In this document: positions 7,984 to 17,033 of the stretch, in pieces
How positions within the stretch are numbered: position 1 is the stretch's first letter
Layout: each line of letters begins with the position of its first letter
Assembly: GCA_025057155.1 (NCBI GenBank)
Contig: JANWYD010000009.1
Span: 124,001 to 188,000 of the forward strand
Origin: Chloroflexaceae bacterium
Lineage (GTDB): Bacteria > Chloroflexota > Chloroflexia > Chloroflexales > Chloroflexaceae
Reading direction: 5' to 3'
Length of the DNA: 64,000 nt
The notes under the pieces: generated by a model
What the model saw: the letters and a program-made list of their open reading frames with translations, nothing else
The model's database searches: none
Told to the model about the DNA's origin: nothing
Made by a program: the position numbers and the translations under genes

Positions 7984-9363
7984 TTAGACCAAACTTATAG
8001 CGCTACCGGGCCAGCGCAAAACAACAACCTCTTCTCGCAACTGCGCTCTGGTTGCGGTAGCGATGCGTGTGCGAAAGAGATCTATGCTTACGACCTCATA
8101 GCCCAGAGTTTGCGCTATATCTGCCAGGAGTTCGCCTGTTCGTATCATCACTCGAAAATAGGAAGCCTGATCGCCGACAACATATGCTAGCTGTGCCCCT
8201 GGACGTAAAACGGCACGCAGATCGGCAAGATGCCGTGCTATGCCCCCAAAGTAGAGTTTCGCAACTTTTGCGTATAGTCGTTCAAAACCTGAAGTTTTTT
8301 GTAATTCGGCGCGTCGAGCCTCAATTGCGTCAGCAAGATGTTGGATTTTGGGGAATGATGCCACCCATTGGTCGTCATTATCCGCCCTGTACACATTGCG
8401 AGTATTAGAGCGCAAAAGATTTTGTTTCAGAGCCCGCAGTTCTGTCTTACTCTGAATAAATCCAAGCAGTACGCTCTCAAGTCGCGTTGTTCGAGTGTAA
8501 TCTTTTTCATTTGGATAAGGAGGAGAAGTGATGACCGCATCGATCGAACTGTTTTGCAACACATCTGATATTCGTCGGGCGTCTGCATGATATACTACCG
8601 CTTCTGTGCGATCGAACTGCTGTAACTGTCGCAGATCTCTCGCCATTACATAGATGCCATCTAACCAGGCGGCGATAACTGGAGCATCCAGCTTCTTTGG
8701 GCCAATCCCAACTTCTGGCCCAAAATGCAGGTTGCTAATAGAGAACGCCAGGGCTTTCGCAAGCGCGAGTCGCTGATGTCTTTCAAATCGCGGATCTGCG
8801 TTTTGTCGTAAGCAATCGAGAAGGACAAGAACCTTGTGTAATGGAAGGGGACTGATGGAGTTGGCGAGTAAGAGCTGCATAAGCTCCGGATTGATAGTTC
8901 GTAGACTCTTATCTGTAAGGTCATTCTCAGTTATTTGGTTAAGCAAAGGATTATCTGTAATCCCATCCTCTTCGAGTATTCTTAACGCAATTTCTGCCAC
9001 ATGCTCGGAATGTTTCACGAGACTTTCGGGATCGGGAGACCAGTCAACTTTGACCTGTCCTGCAAAATGCGCCAATGGGTTCGCTTCGAAACCTGTACTT
9101 GGAACGCCTAACTTCTTACATTCAACCAGCGTTGTGCCGGTACCGCAAAATGGGTCGAGAACACGGTGATGATCTCGGAGATCAAATCGCCGCACATAAT
9201 CACGAACCAGGTGCGGAGGGAAGGAAAGCACGAAACGATACCAGCCGTGAGCAGGCCGATCCTGGTCAAACAGTTTGTTGATGTCGCCGTTGCTTACGCG
9301 GCGATCATTCGTTTGTTCATCAGGCGCTGTTGCCGGATAGGGGCTCGCTTCGCGATAATCCAT
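7984..9363 (-). CDS. Site-specific DNA methyltransferase (amino-MTase) inside the nuo cluster
   Basis: A 459-residue protein starting at the ATG at 9361-9363 behind AAGGACGC. It carries the SAM-binding motif I LDPFCGTGTTLVECKKLG at residues 69-86 and the catalytic motif IV AVITSPPYPNEKDY at about 276-289. TSPPY is typical of enzymes methylating the exocyclic N4 of cytosine or N6 of adenine. Motif I precedes IV with ~200 residues between, which could hold target recognition. Base composition is plainly AT-richer than the genes either side, pointing to horizontal transfer. It lies in the same direction as nuo, between nuoL and nuoM, where nothing is expected. No intact endonuclease is adjacent, only the short remnant at 7760-7912. 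It could be an orphan regulatory or protective methylase. Confidence 0.88.
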   Translation of the reverse strand: MDYREASPYPATAPDEQTNDRRVSNGDINKLFDQDRPAHGWYRFVLSFPPHLVRDYVRRFDLRDHHRVLDPFCGTGTTLVECKKLGVPSTGFEANPLAHFAGQVKVDWSPDPESLVKHSEHVAEIALRILEEDGITDNPLLNQITENDLTDKSLRTINPELMQLLLANSISPLPLHKVLVLLDCLRQNADPRFERHQRLALAKALAFSISNLHFGPEVGIGPKKLDAPVIAAWLDGIYVMARDLRQLQQFDRTEAVVYHADARRISDVLQNSSIDAVITSPPYPNEKDYTRTTRLESVLLGFIQSKTELRALKQNLLRSNTRNVYRADNDDQWVASFPKIQHLADAIEARRAELQKTSGFERLYAKVAKLYFGGIARHLADLRAVLRPGAQLAYVVGDQASYFRVMIRTGELLADIAQTLGYEVVSIDLFRTRIATATRAQLREEVVVLRWPGSAISLV

Positions 9364-9529
9364 CGTTTGCGTCCTTGATGTTGCAACCGCGCATCATCTA
9401 GACACGCTGCACGCGAGAGGCGTTTCCCGGCAATTTCTCTTTCCGGTGAGAAGCAGCGAGTTCCGGGCCGCTGCGAATAAAGTTCGTGGCATTGGCCCTC
9501 CAAACTTCCACAACAGGCGAAGTCTCACG

Positions 9530-11770
9530 TTACCGCCGCAGCACATACAGATAAAACACCGCCAGCACCACCACCCCGGCGAAGACGTAGCCCACATAAT
9601 CCTGGGCCCTGCCGGTCTGCACGCGGCGGGTGTTTTTGCCCGTCGCCACCGTGCCGCCGGCCAGCGCATCGGGGCCGTCGTTGAACAGGGTGTCGTCCAC
9701 AATGAAGTTAAAGCGCCCCACAAACAGGGTGATCTGGCCGATGCCGTCAATGACGCGGTTGAGGATCTGGTCAATGAAGGCCCAGAACAGGGCCAGCACT
9801 GCCACCAGGCGTCCAAAACTGGCCTGGTAGAGTTCGTCCACCCGGTACTTCTCGTGGAGCAACCGGAACAGCCCCGGCGCGCGCGTCGCCAGCGGGTCGG
9901 CGTCGCTGGCGCGGGCGAAGGCCCCGGCGTAGAACGTCCACCCCGCCGCGATGCCGCCCAGGGCCGCCAGCAGCGAGATGCCCGCCACCAGAGGGCTGAA
10001 GGGCAGGGCCTCCTGGCCCCACAGGTCGCTCAGCCAGTGGCCGCCGGGGATGGCGAAGGGCAGGTTGAACAAGCCCGCCGTTACCGCGAAGGCGGCCAGC
10101 ACCACCAGCGCGGCGGTCATGGTCGGGTCCTCGTGCCAGTGGATGCCGTGGCGCTCCTCGTGTTCGTCGTGATGCGCATCGGCGTGATGCGCGGCCTTGC
10201 GGGGCGCCTCCGGGTTGTGGAACACTACCGGGTGCTCGCCGCGGAAATTCCCGAAGAACACCAGACGCCACTGGCGGGTCATGTAGAACGCCGTGAGGAA
10301 GGCTGCGGCGGTCAGCACGCTGAAGACGATCCAGTGTCCGCCCTTGAAGGCGTCGGCCAGGATCTCGTCCTTGCTCCAGAACCCGGCGAAGGGCGCCACG
10401 CCGGCCAGGGCCAGGTAGCCTGCGGTGTAGGTCCAGAAGGTCCAGGGCAGATGGGCGCGCAGCCCGCCCATGTTGCGAATGTCCTGCGCGGTCTGCTGGG
10501 CGGCGTACTCGTCCCTGTGGTGGAGGCGCTCGATGGCCGGGGTGGCCTCCATGGCGTGGATGACCGAGCCGGAGCCGAGGAACAGCAGGGCCTTGAAGAA
10601 GGCGTGGGTCAGGAGGTGGAACAGCGCGGCGACCCAGCCGCCGATGCCCAGAGCGGCGACCATGAAGCCCAGTTGCGAGAGCGTCGAGTAGGCCAGGATG
10701 CGCTTGATGTCAAACTGCGCCACGGCGATGGTGGCGGCGAAGAAAGCCGTGAAGGCCCCGATGAAGGCCACCACCCCCAGGGCCGCGCCGCCGTCGGCCA
10801 GGAAGATCGGGTAGGTGCGGGCCACCAGGAACACGCCCGCCGCCACCATCGTGGCCGCGTGGATCAGCGCCGACACCGGCGTCGGACCCTCCATCGCGTC
10901 GGGCAGCCAGACGTGCAGGGGGAACTGGGCCGATTTGCCGATGGTGCCGCAGAAGAGCAGCAGGGCGATGCCGGTGGCGTGGCTCAGACCGAAGAAGCCT
11001 CGCTCGGCGCCAATGCGCTCTAGAAACGCCGGGTTGAAGATCTCCCCCTCGTTGACCCCCAGGGTCAGACTGCCGGCCTGCGTGTAGAGGTAGACCAGTC
11101 CCAGCAGCATCAGCACGTCGCCGATGCGGGTGACGATGAAGGCCTTGACCGCCGCGCGGTAGGCTTGCGGGCGCTCATAGAGAAAGCCGATCAGCAGGTA
11201 GGAGCAGAGGCCCATAATCTCCCAGGCCATAAAGAAGAGCAGGAGATTATCGGCCATACACATCAGCAGCATCGCCGCCGTAAAGAGCGAGATAAAGCTG
11301 AAGAAGCGGCTCTGGCGGGCATTGGCGGCCATGTAGCCCAGCGAGAAGAGGTGGATGCAGGTCGCGGTGATCGTCACCATCGCCAGCATGGCCGCCACGG
11401 GGGTATCCACGTAGAGCCCCATCGTGAACACACTGCTCCCGGTGGGCGCCCAGGCGATGCGTTGCACCAGGTTCGGCTCGGGGAAGGCGAAGGCCCCGTG
11501 CTTCTCACCCGCGCCGTGCTCTTTGGCAGCGCCGTGCTCCTCCCCGCCGTGGCCGCCGGCCAGGCTCACCACCTGCCCCTCGCGCAGCGCCAGCCCCTGG
11601 GCCGTCGCGGCGAGCAGGCCCACTGCCAGGACCGTCGCCAGCAGCATGAGGGCGATGGCCGTCCAGCCACTGGCGGGCTTGCTGTGGCGCAGGGGCGTAA
11701 AGGTGATCAGCGCGCAGCCGAGCAACGGCAGCGCCGGGATGAGCCAGGCCAGTTGGAGAAAGAGAGCCAT
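9530..11770 (-). CDS. nuoL: NADH-quinone oxidoreductase subunit L (NuoL), extended
   Basis: A 746-residue distal antiporter-like subunit with the long lateral helix that spans the membrane arm. The start is the ATG at 11768-11770 with GAGGA upstream. Landmarks are FFMAWEIMGLCSYLL (glutamate), GKSAQFPLHVWLPDAMEGPT (lysine) and FDIKRILAYSTLSQLGFM (lysine). It is over 100 residues longer than the E. coli protein. Three additions stand out: a His/Glu/Gly-rich loop near residues 75-97 (GGHGGEEHGAAKEHGAG), a His-rich loop near 525-548 (HHADAHHDEHEERHG), and ~28 residues before RRVQTGRAQDY in the lateral-helix region. The inserted methyltransferase gene follows it. Confidence 0.95.
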   Translation of the reverse strand: MALFLQLAWLIPALPLLGCALITFTPLRHSKPASGWTAIALMLLATVLAVGLLAATAQGLALREGQVVSLAGGHGGEEHGAAKEHGAGEKHGAFAFPEPNLVQRIAWAPTGSSVFTMGLYVDTPVAAMLAMVTITATCIHLFSLGYMAANARQSRFFSFISLFTAAMLLMCMADNLLLFFMAWEIMGLCSYLLIGFLYERPQAYRAAVKAFIVTRIGDVLMLLGLVYLYTQAGSLTLGVNEGEIFNPAFLERIGAERGFFGLSHATGIALLLFCGTIGKSAQFPLHVWLPDAMEGPTPVSALIHAATMVAAGVFLVARTYPIFLADGGAALGVVAFIGAFTAFFAATIAVAQFDIKRILAYSTLSQLGFMVAALGIGGWVAALFHLLTHAFFKALLFLGSGSVIHAMEATPAIERLHHRDEYAAQQTAQDIRNMGGLRAHLPWTFWTYTAGYLALAGVAPFAGFWSKDEILADAFKGGHWIVFSVLTAAAFLTAFYMTRQWRLVFFGNFRGEHPVVFHNPEAPRKAAHHADAHHDEHEERHGIHWHEDPTMTAALVVLAAFAVTAGLFNLPFAIPGGHWLSDLWGQEALPFSPLVAGISLLAALGGIAAGWTFYAGAFARASDADPLATRAPGLFRLLHEKYRVDELYQASFGRLVAVLALFWAFIDQILNRVIDGIGQITLFVGRFNFIVDDTLFNDGPDALAGGTVATGKNTRRVQTGRAQDYVGYVFAGVVVLAVFYLYVLRR

Positions 11771-12133
11771 GCGCCATCCTCACATCGGTTCAACGGGTAC
11801 GTGTGCACATTTGCCGCCAGGCACGCAGTGCAGCGCTTTTTGAAGCTCTCCGCGCACTCTGCCGCACCAATGCGTTCAACACTATCTCAACGGCTGAATT
11901 GCTTTCCGCAAGGCGCCCCTTGCCTCTACCCTGTCACGTGCTGTGGCCTCCGCTGCGAGGAGGTTCCGAGGGGCTGCCTCACCCCTCCGAGCTTTCTTCT
12001 TCCTGGTGCAGCGGGGCTTCGCCGCGCCGCCACCAGGTAAGGGAGGATCTTTGGGGGCCTGCGGCCCCCGCAACCCCGCCAGGGACAACGTGACAAAGTA
12101 GAGCTACACGGCAATCCAGAATCCAAAATCGCC
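11771..12133. other. 363-bp spacer between nuoK and nuoL, no gene seen
   Basis: No frame here resembles a protein. Visible elements are GGGGGCCTGCGGCCCCCG (about 12053-12070), a strong short hairpin, and a heptad-type tract GCAATCCAGAATCCAAAATC (12111-12130) directly after the nuoK stop. It is unusually long for a gap inside a respiratory operon. Confidence 0.55.
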
Positions 12134-12451
12134 TCACCCTTTCAACGAATCCACTGCATCGGCATTGACAGTAAGCCAGTTGCGATAAATAGCAATGACC
12201 ATCGCCAGACCCACGGCGGCTTCGGCGGCGGCGACGCAGATGATGAAGATGGCGAAGGTCTGCCCGGTGATGAAGCGCGGCTCCAGGTAGCGCCAGAAGG
12301 CCACCAGGTTGATGTTCACCGCGTTGAGCATCAGTTCGACGCCCATAAGCACCCCGATCAGGTTGCGCCGTGACAGGGCGCCGAACAGACCAATGCAGAA
12401 CAGGGCCCCGGCGACGACCAGCACCGCCTCAAGGGGAACCGCCGCAGTCAT
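12134..12451 (-). CDS. nuoK: NADH-quinone oxidoreductase subunit K (NuoK)
   Basis: A 105-residue membrane subunit with three predicted helices, of normal size. The conserved block [21 protein letters not shown] carries the intramembrane glutamate of helix 2, and [20 protein letters not shown] carries that of helix 3; both are central to the hydrophilic axis of complex I. Its ATG overlaps the nuoJ stop by four bases (ATGA), indicating translational coupling. Confidence 0.96.
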   Translation of the reverse strand: MTAAVPLEAVLVVAGALFCIGLFGALSRRNLIGVLMGVELMLNAVNINLVAFWRYLEPRFITGQTFAIFIICVAAAEAAVGLAMVIAIYRNWLTVNADAVDSLKG

Positions 12452-13116
12452 GGTTGTGTCTCTCCTTCACTGATCGGCGTGGCGCGGGGCGCGGGCGCCG
12501 GCTCGCCCGCCGGGGCCTCCACCGGGGGCGGTTGCGCCAGGCGCTTGCGAAGTTCATGCTCCTCGGCCAGGGTGAGCACGCGGCGGCGCCGGGCGCGCTC
12601 CTCGAAGGCGATCACGATCGCCCCGATCAGCGCCACGGTGAGCAGCACGCCGGCCACCTGGAACTGCAACAGAAACTCATAGACGAAGGCGCGCCCCAGT
12701 TCGTTCACCCCGGCCAGCGGCTCGGGCGTGCCGGGAGGGCCAGGCGGCGCGGGGATGTTCCAGCGGTGCGCGATAACGGTCGGAACAATAGCGACGGCGA
12801 AGAGCAGTGCGCTGATCGCCGCGGTGAGCCAGAGGCGCCACCCGCCCACCAGTTGCCGCACCCCCTCCCCGGTCACCTGGCGCGTCAGCATAATCGCGAA
12901 CAGAATGAGGATAGAGATTGCTCCGACATAAACCAGCACCTGCACGACGGCCAGGAACTCCGCCTCGAGCAGCAGGTACAGCGCGCCGACGCCGAAGAAG
13001 CAGGCGATCAGCCACAGGGCCGCATGAATGACGTTGCGCACCGTCACCACCATCACTGCCGCGCCGATGACCAGGGCCGCGATCAGCCCGAAGATGATCT
13101 GGATGACCGTTGCCAT
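12448..13116 (-). CDS. nuoJ: NADH-quinone oxidoreductase subunit J (NuoJ)
   Basis: A 222-residue membrane subunit with five predicted helices (the first at [20 protein letters not shown]). The middle block [20 protein letters not shown] is the NuoJ signature, with the pi-bulge-containing third helix. After the last helix a soluble ~55-residue tail is rich in Arg, Pro and Ala ([19 protein letters not shown], then [19 protein letters not shown]), longer than in most NuoJ. It is tightly coupled to nuoK and eight bases from nuoH. Confidence 0.95.
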   Translation of the reverse strand: MATVIQIIFGLIAALVIGAAVMVVTVRNVIHAALWLIACFFGVGALYLLLEAEFLAVVQVLVYVGAISILILFAIMLTRQVTGEGVRQLVGGWRLWLTAAISALLFAVAIVPTVIAHRWNIPAPPGPPGTPEPLAGVNELGRAFVYEFLLQFQVAGVLLTVALIGAIVIAFEERARRRRVLTLAEEHELRKRLAQPPPVEAPAGEPAPAPRATPISEGETQP

Positions 13117-13123
13117 AGCCCCC

Positions 13124-14461
13124 CTACCGCAGCGTGGCGGTCAGCGTGTCGCGGTACTCATCGAGGTCAATCCGGCCCTGCTGGGCCTGCGCGGCGGCGA
13201 AGATACGCGCGAGCGCAATGTAGGCGACGAGGTTCAGGGCCAGGGTGACGCTGAAGGCCACGCCCCAGCGCAGGAGCGGCGACCAGTGCAGGGTGAAGGT
13301 GATGCCCTGCTCCGGCCCCCAGCGCAGCAGCGCCACCCAGATCGCGGCGCTTACGATGTTCACCAGCGTGAGCGGAATGAGAAACTTCCAGCCAAAATCC
13401 ATCAACTGGTCCACCCGCAGCCGCGGAAAGGCCCCCCGCAGCCAGACCATGACGAAGAAGAAGGCGTAGGTCTTGGCCAGCAGGTAGAACACCCCCAGGA
13501 AGCCGGCCAGGACGTTGAACACCCAGTTGCCGTCGGGATTGGCGGGCGAGATGGCCCGGGCGTAGAGCCAGCCCACGCCCGGACCCTGCCAGCCCCCGAA
13601 GAAGATCACCGCGGCGATGGCGCAGAGCAGGAAGTTGAGCACGTACTGGGCCAGGTAGAACAGGCCGAATTTCATGCCGCTGTACTCGGTCATGTACCCG
13701 GCGACGATCTCCGAGTCGGCTTCGGGAATATCGAAGGGTGTGCGCTCACCTTCGGCCAGGGCGGCAATAAAAAAGACGATGAAGGCCAGAAAACCTACCG
13801 GCGTGAAGATGAACCAGCCCAGGCCCAGATCGGGAATGCCGGGCACGTCAGCGACACTGATGAACAGGCCCGCCTGGGCCTCGATCAGTTGCACAATCGA
13901 GAGCGTCCCCGTCAGCATCACCACCGCCAGCAGGCTAAGCACGGCGGGGATCTCGTAGCTCACCATCTGGGCCACGGCGCGCATGGCCCCCAGCAGCGCA
14001 AACTTATTGCTCGACGCCAGGCCGGCCATCATCAGGCCCACCGCGCTGATGGACGAAATGGCGAAGAAGAACAGCAATCCCACATTTAGATCCACCGGCA
14101 CCATCCCCGGACCCCAGGGCAGCACGGCGAACATCAGCATGGTCGGGGCGACCACCACGCAGGGCGCCAGGAAATGCACCCACTTATCGGCGGCGGCGGG
14201 AACGATGTCCTCCTTGGTGAACATCTTCACGCCATCGGCGATGGGCTGGAACAAGCCCGCCGGACCGACCCGGTTCGGGCCGATGCGGTCCTGCATCCTC
14301 GCGATGGCGCGCCGTTCGTAGTAGGTCAGGAAGAGCATCTGTAGCGGCGCGATGACAAAGAGCAGGGTAGCGACGGCGAGGTGGCTGATCAGGGCGATGG
14401 CCCAGCCGGGCCAGTTCAAGCCAAGCGTGCGATTGAGGAGCGCGTCAATGATATCGTACAT
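13124..14461 (-). CDS. nuoH: NADH-quinone oxidoreductase subunit H (NuoH)
   Basis: A 445-residue membrane subunit that forms much of the quinone-binding chamber and connects the peripheral and membrane arms. Typical elements are YYERRAIARMQDRIGPNRVG early on, GLFQPIADGVKMFTKED, and RTPFDIPEADSEIVAGYMTE with the acidic loop lining the quinone channel, followed by WLRGAFPRLRVDQLMDFGWK. It is longer than the ~325-residue E. coli protein, through the C-terminal third. It starts six bases after nuoI. Confidence 0.96.
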   Translation of the reverse strand: MYDIIDALLNRTLGLNWPGWAIALISHLAVATLLFVIAPLQMLFLTYYERRAIARMQDRIGPNRVGPAGLFQPIADGVKMFTKEDIVPAAADKWVHFLAPCVVVAPTMLMFAVLPWGPGMVPVDLNVGLLFFFAISSISAVGLMMAGLASSNKFALLGAMRAVAQMVSYEIPAVLSLLAVVMLTGTLSIVQLIEAQAGLFISVADVPGIPDLGLGWFIFTPVGFLAFIVFFIAALAEGERTPFDIPEADSEIVAGYMTEYSGMKFGLFYLAQYVLNFLLCAIAAVIFFGGWQGPGVGWLYARAISPANPDGNWVFNVLAGFLGVFYLLAKTYAFFFVMVWLRGAFPRLRVDQLMDFGWKFLIPLTLVNIVSAAIWVALLRWGPEQGITFTLHWSPLLRWGVAFSVTLALNLVAYIALARIFAAAQAQQGRIDLDEYRDTLTATLR

Positions 14462-14467
14462 AACCGG

Positions 14468-15694
14468 TCACTCACCCTGCTGTTCGGCAGCCTTTTTAGC
14501 GGCATTCTTCGCCCGAATGGCAGCCAGGCGCGCGGCCTTCTCATCGGCGGGCGCAGCCCCTGTCCCGGCGGCCTCGCCCGAAGGCGCGGGGGGCCCGTCG
14601 GCAGGCGGCGCGGGAGCAGGCTCGGGCGCGGATACGTTCGCCGCCTCTGAAGCGCCATTGGCGCCTTCGGCAGCTTTTTTGGCGGCATTCTTCGCGCGGA
14701 TGGCGGCCAGGCGCGCGACCTTCTCATCGGTGGGCGCGGCGGGAGTTGCTTCGGTCGGCGAGGCGCCGTCAGCGCCTTCGGTAGCTTTTTTGGCGGCATT
14801 TTTGGCGCGGATGGCGGCAAGCCGGGCGGCCTTTTCATCGGCAGGCGCGGCTTCGGCGGGGGCTGCTGGCGGCTCAGCCGCACCGCTAGCTTTCTTCGCC
14901 GCGTTGGCCGCCTTGATCGCCGCCAGTTTCGCCGCCTTCTCCTCAGGGGTCAGTTTACGTCCCTCGGCGGGCGCTGCGGCAGGCGCTTCGGGCGCCGCTG
15001 CGACGGCCGCGGCGGCTGCGGCGGCCTCGAGTTCGCGCCGGCGCGCGGCGATCTTCTCGGCGAGGTTGGGGGCCATGCCGATCACGTCGGGACGGCGCTT
15101 GATGTTGCCCTGCAGCTTCTTCAGCGCCCCATCGCGCACCTCGGCCCACATCGTCGGAGCGATGCGCTCGTAGTACGAGATCGGGCGGTTCAACTGCTCC
15201 TTGAACACCGTCAGTTTCTGGTGCTCCGACGTTGACAGCTCGAATTCGTGGTCCATCTTGATCGCGTCGAAGGGGCAAACTTCGGCGCAGAAGCCGCAGC
15301 TCATGCAGGCATCGTACTCGATCACGAACTCGGCCACGGCGGGCACCGGCTTGCCGGTGGCCGGGTCTTTGGCCTGGGTCATATGAATGACCTGGGGCGG
15401 GCAGATGCGTTCGCACTGGAAGCACGAGGTGCAGAGTTCATGCCCGGTCTCCTCGTCGTAGAGCAGGATAGGCATGTTGCGGTAGGCTTCGGGCAGCTTC
15501 GGGCGTTCCTCAGGGTACTCAAACGTAAAGACCCCGTGGATGTCATTGAACCCCTGGTTCTTACGGAACGATCCGGTCCAGTGCTTCCAGACCACCGCCA
15601 TGCCGTCGAGCAGGCCCAGGCCGGGGATGCGGCGCGCGGCGCGCTGTCCTCGCTCGACCGTCACAACTTGACCGCGTTCGATCTTGATCGTCAT
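14468..15694 (-). CDS. nuoI: NADH-quinone oxidoreductase subunit I (NuoI) with a repetitive Ala/Lys tail
   Basis: The first ~190 of 408 residues are an ordinary NuoI, the peripheral-arm protein carrying clusters N6a and N6b. The two 4Fe-4S motifs are CTSCFQCERICPP and CMSCGFCAEVCPFDAIKMD. Most NuoI end near 160-220 residues; here about 200 more follow, rich in Ala, Pro, Glu and Lys. Four near-identical blocks of the type DEKAARLAAIRAKNAAKKA lie at about residues 251, 286, 323 and 384, separated by Pro/Ala-rich linkers. Each block looks like a basic amphipathic helix. No frameshift is visible. It sits directly after nuoD, with no nuoE, F or G between them. Confidence 0.93.
   Translation of the reverse strand: MTIKIERGQVVTVERGQRAARRIPGLGLLDGMAVVWKHWTGSFRKNQGFNDIHGVFTFEYPEERPKLPEAYRNMPILLYDEETGHELCTSCFQCERICPPQVIHMTQAKDPATGKPVPAVAEFVIEYDACMSCGFCAEVCPFDAIKMDHEFELSTSEHQKLTVFKEQLNRPISYYERIAPTMWAEVRDGALKKLQGNIKRRPDVIGMAPNLAEKIAARRRELEAAAAAAAVAAAPEAPAAAPAEGRKLTPEEKAAKLAAIKAANAAKKASGAAEPPAAPAEAAPADEKAARLAAIRAKNAAKKATEGADGASPTEATPAAPTDEKVARLAAIRAKNAAKKAAEGANGASEAANVSAPEPAPAPPADGPPAPSGEAAGTGAAPADEKAARLAAIRAKNAAKKAAEQQGE
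14489..14944 (-). repeat. Four-copy coding repeat in the nuoI tail
   Basis: Four copies of a 57-bp coding unit (on the plus strand, CTTTTTTGGCGGCATTCTTC and variants, then GGATGGCGGCCAGGCGCGCG) encode the DEKAARLAAIRAKNAAKKA blocks. Copies start at codons 251, 286, 323 and 384, with spacings of 35, 37 and 61 codons. Similarity is high at DNA level too, suggesting recent expansion. Confidence 0.85.
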
Positions 15695-15759
15695 GGCAAT
15701 CTATTTCTAGTGCAGTGCGAAGCGACCTGTTGCCCAACGCCGACCGCTGGCGGAGGGGT

Positions 15760-15779
15760 GGGGAAAACCAGGTTTCCCC
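15760..15779. repeat. Dispersed palindrome GGGGAAAACC/GGTTTCCCC
   Basis: A copy of the window-wide palindrome in the ~210-bp spacer between nuoD and nuoI. Its presence inside the operon means either that it does not stop transcription or that it attenuates it. Confidence 0.75.
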
Positions 15780-15905
15780 GCCTTCGTCACCGTTTGCAGC
15801 GTTCTTCCCCCCTCCCAGCCTCATCCCGCCGCTGGAGGTAGAAGCCCGGTCGCCTTCCCCGGCGGGGGAAGGTGCAGCGAGGGGACGGGGCCGGCAAAGA
15901 TTCGA

Positions 15906-17015
15906 CTAGCGATCAACCTCGCCCATCACAATATCAATGCTGCCCAGAATGACCACTACATCGGCCACCTTGTAGCCCCGGCACATGTCCCCAAGGGGAG
16001 TAAGGTTGATGAACGAGGGTGCGCGGACCTTGTAGCGATAGGGCCTTGGGCTGCCATCACTCACCAGGTAGAAGCCCAGTTCGCCCTTGGGCGACTCGAT
16101 GCGCGCGTAGGCGTCACCGACGGGCGGACGCACGTTCTGGCGCGCCTTGGGGTTGATATGGCCGCCTCTGGCGTCGGGCAGTTGCTCGATGACCTGTTCG
16201 ATAATGCGCTTACTCTGGCGCATCTCCTCGATGCGCACCAGGAAGCGATCATAGACATCGCCGACCGAGCCGACGGGGATGTCGAAATCGAAACGGTCGT
16301 ATACACTGTACGGTTCAGCCTTGCGGATGTCGTAGGGAATGCCTGAACCCCGCAGCACCGGACCGGTGACGCTGTAGGCCAGAGCCAGTTCTTTGGGGAG
16401 AATGCCGATGCCCTCGGCCCGTTGCATGAGGATCTCATTCTCGCGCAGGAGCCGTTCCAGTTCATCCACGAACGCCGGCATCGCCACCAGCAGCTCTTTC
16501 AATCTGGGCATAAACTCCGGCGGCAGGTCGCGCACCACCCCGCCAAAGCGGAAGTAGTTGCACATCATCCGCGCGCCGGAGGCCATCTCGAACAGATCCA
16601 GGATCTTCTCGCGTTCGCGCATCCCGAAGGCCAGTTGGGTCTGCCACATCCCCATATCGTTGATGAGGAAGCCCAGCGCGCCGGCATGGTTGAGGATGCG
16701 CGTCAGTTCCACCATCAGCACGCGAATATACTCGGCTCGCTCGGGGACCTCGATGCCGGCCAGTTTTTCCACCGCCATCGCATAGGCATGGTTGTTGGCC
16801 ATCGAGTTGAAATAATCCAGCCGATCGGTATAGGGCATATTTTGCAGATAAGTATTCTGCTCGGCGATCTGCTCATGGTTGCGGTGGAGATAGCCAAACA
16901 CCGGTTTGAGATCAATGATCGTCTCGCCATCAACCGTCACCAGCATGCGGAACACCCCATGGGTAGACGGGTGCTGCGGGCCGATGTTAATCTGGAGTTC
17001 TTCGGTCTTGAACAT
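15906..17015 (-). CDS. nuoD: NADH-quinone oxidoreductase subunit D (NuoD)
   Basis: A 369-residue 49-kDa-type peripheral subunit that, with NuoB and NuoH, shapes the quinone site. The N-terminus contains [20 protein letters not shown], whose His pair (QHPSTHG) lies at the quinone head group. Further landmarks are [20 protein letters not shown], the [13 protein letters not shown] segment, [11 protein letters not shown] and [20 protein letters not shown] near the end, and the C-terminal [13 protein letters not shown]. Length is slightly short of the E. coli fused CD protein portion but normal for a separate NuoD. It starts 18 bases after nuoC. Confidence 0.96.
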   Translation of the reverse strand: MFKTEELQINIGPQHPSTHGVFRMLVTVDGETIIDLKPVFGYLHRNHEQIAEQNTYLQNMPYTDRLDYFNSMANNHAYAMAVEKLAGIEVPERAEYIRVLMVELTRILNHAGALGFLINDMGMWQTQLAFGMREREKILDLFEMASGARMMCNYFRFGGVVRDLPPEFMPRLKELLVAMPAFVDELERLLRENEILMQRAEGIGILPKELALAYSVTGPVLRGSGIPYDIRKAEPYSVYDRFDFDIPVGSVGDVYDRFLVRIEEMRQSKRIIEQVIEQLPDARGGHINPKARQNVRPPVGDAYARIESPKGELGFYLVSDGSPRPYRYKVRAPSFINLTPLGDMCRGYKVADVVVILGSIDIVMGEVDR

Positions 17016-17033
17016 GGCGCTCGTTCCCTACCC

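Noticed and set aside
7984-9363. Phage or transposon carrying the methyltransferase
   Set aside because: No integrase, transposase, inverted terminal repeats or target duplication were found at either edge.
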